In this document: positions 44,431 through 55,020 of the stretch, in pieces
Layout of the letters: every line of letters starts with the position of its first letter
How positions within the stretch are numbered: position 1 is the first letter of the stretch
Assembly: GCA_037962975.1 (NCBI GenBank)
Contig: CM075669.1
Location: 248,099,351-248,163,350 of the forward strand
From: Clitoria ternatea
Taxonomy: Eukaryota > Streptophyta > Magnoliopsida > Fabales > Fabaceae
Direction: 5' to 3'
Length of the DNA: 64,000 nt
Notes under the pieces: generated by a model
Databases searched by the model: none
Seen by the model: the letters and a program-made list of their open reading frames with translations, nothing else
Told to the model about the DNA's origin: nothing
Made by a program: the position numbers and the translations under genes

Positions 44431-46984
44431 GTGATTCTTTCGAGGGCTGAGTCATGTCGCTCAGAAAGGGGATCTTACTCACGGCGGAGAGTGACCTTTC
44501 CCTTCTCAGAGTCGTCCTCTGATTGTAGTCGCTCTTCGAAAAGTGAGACGAGTAATGATTGTTACCCTTCTGACGGTGTGACTTTTTATTGTAGAGCAAA
44601 GATTTTTGTCCACACGACTCGAACGATGACTGGAGAAGGGAGCTCTGGAGATCAAACTGTTTTGAAAACAGCAGAAGGTTTATACAGCATTGTTGCCTCT
44701 CGGCTAAATTGGGAAGAGCTTCAGGCCAAGTGGCCCTTCTGCTGGGTAGCTGATGAGTTTAAAAATCTAGCTTCTCATTACGCGAATGAGGACGGATCTC
44801 AAATTCAGCCAAGGTTTATAGTTCACGCAGAGGAGAAAATGAAAAAATGGTTTAGGGTGTTTGCACCGCTCCCTACAGAACGGATATGCCACGTTGTCCC
44901 AGATGAGCGTTCGGTATACATGCACGACTTTGTATTCCATTATCTCAGAGTTCGTTTTCCCCTATCCGAGTTTCAGATGAGTGTATTAAGGTTCTTAAAT
45001 TGCGCACCTTTTCAACTTCATCCCAACGGATGGGGATTAATCCGTTCTCTGGAAGTATTGGGTGACTACTTCAATTTCACACCCACCGTGGTGATGCTGT
45101 TCTACTACACTCAGGTAGTCCGGAGGGCTAACAAGCAAGGCAGTGTAGGTCTAGTCACACTCCGGACTCTATGTTCATTTATGAACTTCAAATCTTATAC
45201 TGATTCGGCTAAGGTTGACAGGAAGTCTTTCAAGTCTTTATTTACCCGAATTTTAATTAAAAAGAACAAGCCTGTCTTCTGGAAGAATGAAGAGGGTCTT
45301 AACAAATTTCCTCTGAGCTGGACCCATGAGCACTTTCTTCTGACTTCTTCAGCGTACTATACTCATCAATCCGAGCTGTCTACTGAAACGGCGACGATGC
45401 TCTTCGCCCTTGAAGCATATTCTACACGCTTTAAAGCATTTTTGTGTAGACGTCTTTTAAGTAGTTCGAGCGAAGTCCGGCATGAATATCTACGTAATTC
45501 CTGTTTTATTCCTTTTTTCCTCCTTTGTTGATTGTATTGAGCATTTCTTTGTTGCTAATACATTTTATTTATGCATGCAGGTGAAATAGAACAAAAATCT
45601 CCAGAGATGAATAAGTTGAAAATCTTGAAGGCAGGAGAGAAATCAGTGGCTGGTGAGAATGCAATCCTGCCAAAGGAAAATTCTAAGAAAGATTGGCCCG
45701 AGTTGATCATTCTGACCTCTGATGTAGAATGGGAAATCCCGCTGGTAGAGGGAAGTGCAGTTGGTACCGGTGCGGATCATCCCAGAATAACAGAGAAGAG
45801 AAAGAAGATAAAGAATGACCCTTCAGGAAAATTATCAAAGAAATACAAACCTTCAATGAGTCTGAAAAAAGCAAGGGCTTCCAAAGGTAAAGCTGTAGAG
45901 ACCTCGGATACAACTAAAGTTGCATCCGGACTCCATAAGGGTATTCTTTCTGGGGTCTTTGGATCGAGTCCGACCTCTTATCCAACTTCTTCGTTCCTCA
46001 CTCCTTTCCTCTCATACTGGGGGCCAACTCCAGCGATCCTCCCTCAGCCTCTATACGAACTCCGGCCCACACTTGAACCTAAAAAAATTAAAGAGGCGTG
46101 AGGCCGGGAAGTGGCAGCTAGCAAAACTTACGGGGATGCTTAATTCGCTCAGCCTGTTAGCTGATAATGCCACTGAGGTTGATAAGCTGAGTGATAAAGT
46201 AGAACAGCTCAACCTCTCGATGGAGAAGGATAAAGCTGCCCTAAAACTAGCTGAAGATCAGCTCACCAAGTCTAAAGAGTTCTGAGATCTTATGAGCAAG
46301 GAGAATCTCAAGCTCAAAACCATGCTTAAAGACTTGGAGGGTAAACTGGCAGAAAAGGAGGAGATACTTGGTAAGTCACAAGAAGAACTCCGTAGCAGTC
46401 AAGCCAAACAAGCTGATCTTAAAGATAAAAGCAAAGCTACTGCGAAGGATTATTTTAAACAAGTAGAGGAATGGTCCCAAAAGGAGAAGAAGTTCCTCCT
46501 TGAGATTGAGGGACTAAAGGCTGGGAGTATGGAATCTCAGGGATTGGGTGGAGAACTTCTGAGGTTGCGGGAAGAATTGGCTGTGGCTAAAGCTAAGGCG
46601 AAGGAAGCTGTTGATATATACACCCAAGCAGTTGAAGAATCCTTCAGCCTAGCTATATGCCAAGTTTTCCACCGTAACCCCACTGTGTCGCTTAACCTCT
46701 ATGGTATGGATCCGTTTTATGAATTCCATGGAGGGAGGTTAGTCGTAGTGGTTGATGGTCAACATGAAGATCCTCCGGAGTCCTTGTACGGTTTGCCCCC
46801 TCTTCCTGAGGGTCAAAGCATGGGCCCGGATTTCATTATTCCTATGCCTGAGGTCGCCTCATCTACAGGAGGTGCGAAGGCTCCAGAAGAGAAGACTCCA
46901 GAGGAAATCCCAAAGGCAGGGACACAAGAACTTGGAGAAGGGGAAGGACAGAAAGAGACTGAAGAGCAAGTTCCCCCTCCGTAG
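44431..46984 (+). pseudogene. Module A: antisense accessory gene (Transposase_28-like), decayed
   Basis: Exon 1 runs from ATG 44431 (or 44626) to 45493, an 87-bp intron spans 45494-45580 (GTAATT...TGCAG), and exon 2 runs from 45581 to 46984. The exon 1 core (PLPTERICH, SEFQMSVLRFLNCAP, LHPNGWGLIRSLEVLGD, FTPTVVMLFYY) resembles the Pfam family Transposase_28, putative gypsy-type transposon protein (PF04195). Exon 2 is Lys/Ser-rich, then coiled-coil, then a conserved tail (VDIYTQAVEESF, DPFYEFHGG, LPEGQSMGP). A frame change near 46097-46101 and TGA at 46283-46285 break it. A poly(A) signal AATAAA lies near 47060. Biochemical function unknown. Confidence 0.75.
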
Positions 46985-47504
46985 TCCTGTTATTTTTTAT
47001 ATGTAAAGTTGTGTTCCGGGATCAACTCCGGTATTACATGTAATCTTGGTTTTCATGAATGAATAAAATTCCCTTCAGCAATTTGTCTTCAATACTTCAT
47101 GTATAACTTAGATGTATATATCATTTTAGTCATTGATAATCCGTTCTGTATGACTAACATTGAGGTCAGATTGAAATAATTACCTCAGAAAATTAGATCA
47201 TATAAGACAGATAAATTTAGAATGGAGAGATATATACATGAATACTGTCCCTAAGTACAAGTATGTTAAGGAATAGGCACCTGTCATAGGGCATCAACTT
47301 TAATGCTTTTTGGGGAGAGAAGGAATCGATCCGTCGTTCACAGAAGTGGTGTCACAGGGCGGATGACTAGTATTGATTCGTATTATTCTCATCGGAGAGA
47401 AAAACGTCGTCCAATGTGAGAGTATTGTTCCGAGCTTGGGGAACTGCAAAGATACATAAAGATGATGGTTATGTATTCCATCATAAGGATGATGATGGGA
47501 ATTG

Positions 47505-47775
47505 TCCACGCCAGGAGTTACATCATCAAATCACAGAATAGGTGATTGAGATCATCCGTCCTGGGGAAATGCACCACGCCAGGAGTTACATCGTCAAATC
47601 ACAGATTAGGTGATTGAGATCATCCGTCCTGAGGAAATGTACCACGCCAGGAGTTACATCGTTAAATCACAGATTAGGTGATTGAGATCATTCATCCTGA
47701 GGAAATGCACCACGCCAGGAGTTACATCGTCAAATCACAGATTAGGTGATTGAGATCATCCGTCCTGGGCAAAAA
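47505..47775. repeat. 68-bp tandem repeat, four copies, hairpin-forming
   Basis: AGGAGTTACATC starts at 47513, 47581, 47649 and 47717. Each unit contains AATCAC-AGATTAG-GTGATT (6-bp arms, 7-nt loop) followed by GAGATCATCCGTCC. A single diverged unit lies at 53203-53252. Confidence 0.93.
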
Positions 47776-47826
47776 TAGATCTCAATCGTAAGAGTACAGA
47801 TTGAGTCTTTAATTTCGTTATCAAAT

Positions 47827-47846
47827 CCGGTATCGAGACAGGATCA
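47827..47846 (-). repeat. Internal remnant of an E-family LTR terminus
   Basis: Near-copy of E's LTR end (GATACCGGTATCGAGACCGGATCA): here CCGGTATCGAGACAGGATCA, followed by a PPT-like TATCCCCTAGCTTGTGTGA and then the upstream region of module B. The same succession, LTR end, PPT, module upstream, is seen for module A at 43627-43700. Confidence 0.8.
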
Positions 47847-48368
47847 TCACTCTACTTATCCCCTAGCTTGTGTGAAGGACTAGTAAAGTGGCTCATATAA
47901 GCTACGTCGTCTGTAATAAGTCTGGATGCCGGATAATATACGTTGTTTATAAAAGACATTACGTTGTCATGTTAAGATCTGTTCTTAAACGAGGGTTCCA
48001 TTGTCGTAGCGCTCCTTAGGACGGATTCATACAAAAAGTTTTTTGTGTGGGAATCCCAGAAGTTATTGAAACTTGTAACCCTTGGTATTCGAGTAACAGT
48101 TGCAACGTTTCTCATGATTGGACATTTAATGCCTTTAATCACGTGGGCGAGCCATTATTGCTTTAAATGCGCATGTCTTTATAACCGTCACTCAGGAGCT
48201 TTATGGGCCTGAAATTTAAATTCTGAGGCCCATTTGAGAGGCCTTTTGACGAATCGACGTTGATTTCGCGTCTCAGGGTTTGAAACGACAGCCTTGTATT
48301 TACTAAAGAGGTGTCGTTTGGTGGTAAACGACATAACCTTTGACCCGTAATTGAGTCTGTTAACCTCT

Positions 48369-48375
48369 TATAAAA
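48369..48375 (+). promoter_or_regulatory. TATA box of antisense module B
   Basis: TATAAAA at the position equivalent to 44168 in module A; the flanking CTTATAAAAG and ACTTAGTGAATTC are conserved. Confidence 0.7.
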
Positions 48376-48575
48376 GGAAAACTTAGTGAATTCAGAAATC
48401 ACTCAGTCTTGCATCCCTGACGAAACTCTGCAAAAATTTCGAGAAGACATTCCTGTTTGCTTGTGTGAAATTTAATTCACCATCTTTCTTCATTCTTAGG
48501 TAACCTTTCCTTCGTCTTCTCATATTTTCATCTAGTTTTTCTAAATATCTGGGAGAGGTTTTGCTGGTTCGAGCC

Positions 48576-50736
48576 ATGTTGGCCCTAGGGGAAGAGGAGG
48601 AAGAGCCTCGCTTCACAGTCTTCAAAAAAGAAAAATTCAAGGAGCGTTTTATGGTGTTGGCTCCTCTTCCCTCAGAACGGATTTGTCATACTCCGGATGA
48701 GAGGTCAATATTTATGTATGACTTCTTATTTTTAAACTTAGGTGTGCGCCTTCCTTTGACAAAATTTCAGATGGGGGTCTTGAGGTTTTTGGATTGCGCC
48801 CCCTCTCAGCTTCACTCCAATGGATGGGGGTTGATCCGTTCTCTTGAAGTGCTTGGGGAACACTTCAATTTCACACCGACGGTGGCCATGCTTTTTTATT
48901 TTACGTAAGTGGTCCGTCGTGCGGATAAAGAGAAGGGAGGAGTAAGTTTGATAACTCTCCGGACTCACTCCAAGGTCGTCAACTTCGAGTCCTACACCGA
49001 CTCCGCCAAAGTTGATGGGCGTTCCTTTAAATCTTATTTCACTAGGATTCGTGTGAAGCCCGACGATCCAATTTTTTGGCTGAATAAAGATGGGATTCAA
49101 GAATTTCCCGTGGCCTGGACACATGAGCAGTTTTTGTTAACCTCCCAGGCCTATTATACTGATGAAGATGAATTAACCCCAACTTCGGTCTCCGTCCTTT
49201 TTGTTCTTCAATCATACACCTCCTCGCATAAATTTTTCTCCTGCAGGTGTTTGCTAGGGTCGAAAACTACCCGCGAGGAATATTTGCGTAATTTTCTATC
49301 ATTTTCTGCTTTCTTTCTTTTTATGTCTTGATATCTTCTGTTACTGATGGTCTTCTTATTTGATTATGTAGTTGAAATTGAGGCCGAGTCATCAAAGATG
49401 GAGAAGTTGAAAGGGCTTAAAGCTGGAGGGAAATACGTTGTGGCTGAAAACAATATTCAGGCAAAACGGAATTCCAAGAAGGCTACCGTTGAGACCATCA
49501 TCCTGACTTCGTCCGCTGGTGACGACATTCCTTTACTGGAGGGCGGATCTGAAAAACCGACCTCCAGTGTTGAGGGCAAGAAGGCTGGGGAGAAAAGGAA
49601 AAAAGCAAACAGGGTCTCAGCCTTCCCCTAAAAAACCAAAAACTTCCAAAGGAGCAGCTGATTCGGAGGCTTCTAAAGGAAAGAAGGCAGAAGGGCCCAC
49701 ACTGGATGCCCCAAGCAGTGTTCCCACCTCGGTTGCTAATCCAATAACTGCTTACTTTGCTCCCAGGGTCTCTTGCCCCCCTCCAGGCAATTCCAATCTC
49801 GCCCCATATCTAGTGTATGAGGGTCCTGTGCCTGAATGCATCCCTAACTCTCCGTACAAGCTGAAGACTTCGTTAGAGCCTGGAGAAATAACTCAAGCTT
49901 GTGACGCCGGACAATGGCAATTAGCTGAATTGTCCGGTCTTTTGAGGTCGGTTCACAAGCTGTCAGAAGATAACAAAAGACTTGGCAAATTATCAGGCAA
50001 GGTTAACGACCTTACCTTTGCCTCGGCAAAGGACAGAGCGAATATTCTTCGCTTGGAAAGTCGGTTGAAGGCTTCCAAGGAAGAAGAGGACCAGAAAGAT
50101 GAAGAAATCTCCAGGTTGAAATATCTTGTTAACGAGTTGGAGGCCCAAGAACTTGATCAGAAGAAAATCAATTCCGACCTCCATGCCAGCCTCTGTACAG
50201 AGAAGGAGCATTCTACTAAGTTGGGAGAGGAATTGAAGGTAAATAAGGTCGTCTACTCCCAAGGAGCTGAAGACTGGGCTCGTAGGGAAAAGGAGCTGCT
50301 CCTGGAAATTAAGAACTTAAAGCTGGCAAGTTTGAATGACGTCGTTACCGCTCTGAAAGCATATTTAATTGCTGCCAACGCCCGAGCAAAAGAGGCTGTG
50401 GACATTTACGTCCAAGCAGTCGAGGAATCTTTCGGGTTGGTTGTACGTCAGATTCAATACCGGAATCCCAAAGTAGAGCTTAATTTGAACGGTATTGATC
50501 CGTTCTATGAGTTTCATGGAGGGAAACTTGTAGCCGTTGTTGACGATCGTCAAGAGGACCCGCCAAATACTAAGTACCAGCTGGCTCCTCTTCCCGAAGG
50601 CCAGTCAATGGGGCCTTCTCTCCTGGCTCCTATCCCCAAGCAAACCAACAATGAAGGAACCACTCCTGGTGATGGGGGGAGCGAGACCGGAGGTAAAGGC
50701 AAAGGAAAGGGCGGAGAGACAAGTCAACAGAGATAA
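48576..50736 (+). pseudogene. Module B: second antisense accessory gene, paralogue of A
   Basis: Starts at ATG 48576 and lacks the first 70-80 residues of A. Exon 1 ends at 49287, the intron is 49288-49371 (84 bp), and exon 2 runs to TAA at 50736. The intron interrupts the same codon as in A, and splicing aligns both proteins without a gap (EYL.EIE then KLK.LKAG). In-frame TAA at 48906-48908 and a frame change in an A-run near 49600 break it. Core PF04195-like region, coiled coil and conserved tail (VDIYVQAVEESF, DPFYEFHGG) are retained. A poly(A) signal lies near 50838. A's frame breaks are absent here, so the copies decayed independently. Confidence 0.75.
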
Positions 50737-50839
50737 TGCCTTCCTTGTCTTATAGCTTTTATTGAATTAAATCCACTGTGTTCTGGGATCAGCTCCGGAT
50801 TATTGAATCAATCTACTTATGTAATTCAGGATTTAATCA

Positions 50840-51500
50840 ATAAAATGACAGCTTCCTTTATAAGTCTGTTTGTTGAAAATAACTTCGACAGAACCATTGT
50901 ATATGTAATGATCCAATCCGGATTTAGATGCCTAAACACTAAATCGGATAACAACAAACAAGTTCTGTCCCCATATGTAGGTACTTTAATAACCAAAGGC
51001 TCGGTTTGATAGAAAAAATAGAATATCTTTTGTTGTATTGATATTGTAGTGTAATGAAGTCGTTTACTTGAATCACACGTTTGGCATACACAAGCCCGGT
51101 AAAAGGTGTACCTTAACCTTTGATGATTAGGCTTTCAATTATAAGTACCATAATGGGGACTGTCGTTGTGAGGAAACATATTGTCATCATGAGATCGGCT
51201 TGCAGTGTTAATCTTGAGGGGAAGTAATTGTGATACGTTTACTAAGTGTTCAACCCTTGAAATACTCGTTAGCCAATCGATATTGTCCCCAAGTATTATT
51301 GGGTGATCAGCTCCGAGTGAATATTTGATTCTGAATGAGTGACTCTGAGTGAGGTTGGTTCTGGCCAAGTCACCCGGGAAATTCCATTACCCCTTGTGTT
51401 GCTCAGTAAAAGCATGTACGTTTTATCTGAGTCTTAGTTTATGTCAAGGACGGGTACTTTGTCTTGAACAAATTCCGAGTGATACTTCCGAGTGGAAGTT
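50840..51500. other. E spacer between module B and repeat region
   Basis: About 660 bp without a credible ORF. From about 51310 the CCGAGTG/GAGTGA words that dominate the next kilobase begin to appear. Confidence 0.5.
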
Positions 51501-51511
51501 ATTCTGAGTTA

Positions 51512-51685
51512 GAACTCCGAGTGGGAGTTCTTCTAATTGAGAACTCCGAGTGGGAGTTCTTCTAATTGAGAACTCCGAGTGGGAGTTCTTCTGATTGAGA
51601 ACTCCGAGTGGGAGTTCTTCTGATTGAGAACTCCGAGTGGGAGTTCTTCTGATTGAGAACTCCGAGTGGGAGTTCTCAGATTAAT
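51512..51685. repeat. 29-bp tandem repeat, six copies, GAACTCC-GAGTG-GGAGTTC hairpin
   Basis: GAACTCC starts at 51512, 51541, 51570, 51599, 51628 and 51657. Each unit has perfect 7-bp arms around GAGTG, then TTCTRATT. Flanking single copies keep the loop but change both arms together (ACTTCC-GAGT-GGAAGT near 51484; CCTTCC-TGGGT-GGAAGG near 51715). Confidence 0.95.
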
Positions 51686-51689
51686 TCTT

Positions 51690-53160
51690 TCTAAGTAAAG
51701 AGTTCTGATTGAACCTTCCTGGGTGGAAGGTTCCGAGTGATCCTTCAGCCGCACTCAGTTTGATTGTACTCACTACACTCGGAGTTCAATTTAGTCTTAC
51801 AATCTGAGTTTTCATTCAGGCTCAAATTTTCTGAGTGTAAATTTTCCTGAGTGGAGTATTTCCGAGTGGGCTACTTCAGGGGAAGTATTTTTGGTCAGAA
51901 GAAGGTTCTGACTTTGAATGAATGCGTTTCGGGTTGAAATATTCCCGAGTAAATAATTGCTGTTGGAACTTCGAAGTGAAGTATTTTTGAGCAAAATTAA
52001 TAAGAATGATGACTGACTCTTCATGAGTCGGATTTCAGTGAAATATTGCCGACTGAAGGATTTTAAGAGTCTACCTTCAAACTTGAATAATCTCCGAGTA
52101 AGGAATTCCAAAGGAAAGCATTTCCGAGTAGGGAATTCCTAGGGGAAGTACTTTTCAGTGATTTTGAATAATTCCCGAGTGTGACACTTCAGCATGGGAT
52201 TTCACTGAGTGAAGCATTTCTGAGCGGGATATGACCGAGTAAAATATCTCCGATTCCCGCGTGGCATGGCACCGAATGGAGAATTTTTGAATAGGAAAAA
52301 CCCCGAGTGAATAGGATATCACCGAGTGAAATATCTCCGACTCCTGCATGGCACGATACCGAATGGAGAATTTCCAAATGAAATGCTTCGGGTGAACACG
52401 CCTCGGATAGAGACATACCCGAGTGAATTATTCCTGATTGCAACTTCAAAGAGATAATAAGGGTTCCTGAGTCGGGCTTCGATAAAACATTGCCGACTGG
52501 AGAATTCATGACCTGAACTTTAAAGTTAAAATATTTCCAAATAAGGAATTTAAAGAGAAATTATTACCGATTAAAGAATTTCCAGGAGAAGTGCTTCTGG
52601 GAAATTTAGAGTTCGGTGTAACTTACTTGTTGTATTTGGAGTTCGGTTCGATCGTACAGTCCAAGCCTTTCATTGGGGTTCGATTTTGATCCTACAACCC
52701 ATGTCTTTCTTGGCGTTCGGTTTAATCCTACTAACCGTTCTTCAGTCGATGTTAGGTTTTACCCATTCACCGTTCTTCACCGACGTTCGGTCAAACCTAC
52801 TAGTCATACACGGAGTTCGGTTCAATCCTACAATTCGATTCTTCGACACGGGGTTTGGATCAGGGCTAATCCTGAACCTACTGTGCCCGTTACTCGGGGT
52901 TCAGCGTGGTCTTGAAGAAGAACCAGCTTACTGCGCCCAAGCCTTCTCCGGTGTTCGGCCATACCTACTAACCGTACTTGGAGTTTGGTTTAGTCCTACA
53001 ATCCAAGCCTTCAACGGTGTTCAGCCAAACTTACTAACCGTATCTAGAGTTCGGTTTAATCCTACAATCTGGGCCTTCGAATGGGGTTTGGTACAGCCTT
53101 ATGAAAAGGTCTGATCCTATTACGCCCTTTTCCTGGGATTCGGTATGGTCTTTGTAAGGG
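51690..53160. other. E 3' region: CCGAGTG-rich and GTTCGGTTTAATCCTAC-rich repeats
   Basis: 51690-52600 is filled with degenerate units carrying CCGAGTG or GAGTGAA and TTCC/GGAA arms. 52610-53160 has degenerate units of about 60 bp around GAGTTCGGTTTAATCCTACAA and CTACTAACCGT. ORFs here are chance. Non-coding repeat-rich sequence between integrase and modules is usual for Tat elements. Confidence 0.7.
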
Positions 53161-53202
53161 GACCAATCCTACTGTGCCCAGGTCTTCAATTATTCATATA
53201 TT

Positions 53203-53252
53203 CGAGGAGTTACATCGTCAACTACAGAATAGGTAGTTGAGATCATCCGTCC
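53203..53252. repeat. Diverged single unit of the 68-bp repeat with changed but still complementary arms
   Basis: Same frame as the 47505 array (GGAGTTACATCGTC ... GAGATCATCCGTCC) with loop AGAATAG, but arms are TCAACTAC/GTAGTTGA instead of TCAAATCAC/GTGATTGA. Confidence 0.9.
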
Positions 53253-53439
53253 TAAATATATTTGTGCACGCCAGATAAACTGAAAATCACAACATAAGAA
53301 AAACTCAAAAGAGTTAAGTTGGTGTATGAAATTCTTATTGAACAAAAATAAGAATTACAATAAAAGCGTAGCTGGGATCATGATATAATGATTTCTCCAT
53401 TGAATAATCTCAAGTGAGGAGAGAAGAGTTTGTATCGTT

Positions 53440-54700
53440 CCAGTAGCTAGCTGTAATAAATGCGTAAGTTCTGGGTATTCCATTTGTTTTGGATTAGAGT
53501 GCCATCAAGGTTTTCAAGGCGGTAAGAACCTTTGCCAGCAATCTCGGATACCCTATATGGGCCTTCCCAGTTTGGGGCTAGTTTGCCTTAATGAGCGAAT
53601 TTGTTTCCCATACTTGCTTTCCTCAAAACCAAATCTCCAATGTTGAAAGTCCTTGATTGGACTCGTTTGTTGTATCAAAGGGTGACTTTGGCTTTGATGG
53701 CCTGATCTCTAATGAATGCGTCTTCTTTGAGTTCTTGTATGACATCCATTTCTGATGCCAAGTTAACGTTATTGCTTTCTTCAGAGAAGTACTTGACCCT
53801 AGTAGAAGCAATTTGCAGTTCCACAGGTATCACTGCCTCCACCCCATAGGTCAGGCGATATGGGGATTCATTGGTGGAAGAATAAGGCGTTGTCTGATAT
53901 GCCCAAAGGACGTGGCACAACTGGTCTATCCATCCTCCCTTGGCCTCACCAAGATGTTTCTTCAGTCCTTTCAGCACCTCCCTGTTGGCCACTTCAGCTT
54001 GGCCGTTAGTTTGGGGATGTTCGACGGAGGAAAATATCTGGGTTATTTGTAAATTTTCTGTCCGTGAATTGGGTGCCATTGTCTGTGACAACCCGTGCTG
54101 GGACTCCGAATCATGTTATGATATTTTCATACATAAAACGACGAGGTCGGGCTGAAGTAATATGCACCACCGGCTCTGCTTCAATCCACTTAGTGAAATA
54201 ATCGACCCCTACAATGAGATATTTGATGCTCCCAGGAGCAGTTGGGAAAAGGCCCAAAATATCCAATCCCCATTGGTAGAACGACCATGGGACAGCAGAT
54301 GTGAAGAGTTCTTCTGCCGGTGTATGGTGAAGATTAGAGAATTTTTGGCAGGCGTCGCATTTCTTGACAAAGTCAATGGAGTCCTGCTTCATCATGGGCC
54401 ACCAATATCCCACTCTGAGGATTTTTCTCATCAGACTTCTTCCTCCGGCGTGGTGCCCACATTGTCCTTCGTGCACTTCCTCCATTACTCCATGTACCTC
54501 ATTCTCTCTTAGACAGATTAAGTAAGGTACTGAGAGTGCCCTTCTGTAGAGGTTACCATCAATCATAGTGAAATATGGCAATTCCCTCCTTATCCTCTTC
54601 TTTTCCTTCTCATCTGTAGGCAACTGCCCATCGGCCAAATAACGGATGTAGGGGGCCATCCATGTGTCATCGTACAGGGAATTGGTCATTATGGCATTTA
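53440..54700 (-). pseudogene. E integrase remnant
   Basis: From 54689 on the minus strand: zinc finger HEGQCGHHAGGRSL...CDACQ, then WGLDILGLFP (first catalytic Asp), DYFTKWIEAEP, TDNGTQF (second Asp, near 54085, in a different frame), HPQTNGQAEVANREVLKGLKK (Glu), LWAYQTTP, and a C-terminal GPYRV segment near 53560. The frame changes near 54100 and 54040, so it is not translatable as one protein. Order and wording are of the Tat lineage. Confidence 0.88.
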
Positions 54701-54740
54701 GAGAAGGGAAAAGGGGAATATTGGGCGACGTCAGTGTGCT

Positions 54741-55020
54741 CTAGACCAACGTTGTGGTGCTGCTTGGCCTTTTGGTGCTTGCCAATCTGGAAAGTATATC
54801 TGCTCTGGTATTCTCTTCGCGTGGAACATGTTTAAATTCCATTTTTGAGAATTTCTCTCTCAACTCCTGGACACAGTTTAAGTACAATTGGAGTTGAGGC
54901 TCACGAGCTTGATAATCTCCCAAGATCTGTGAAATCACGAGTTGTGAATCACTACAGAGGGTCGCCTCAGAAGCTCCGATGTCAATCACAGCTCGTAGCC
55001 CGGCCAAACAAGCTTCGTAT
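54741..55020 (-). pseudogene. E RNase H C-terminal fragment at the deletion join
   Basis: Begins VEYEACLAGLRAVIDIG and continues SDSQLVISQILGDYQ and ENTRADILSRLAS, the second half of the Tat-type RNase H. Everything between the start of RT and this point is missing, so the domain lacks its N-terminal catalytic residues. Confidence 0.85.
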
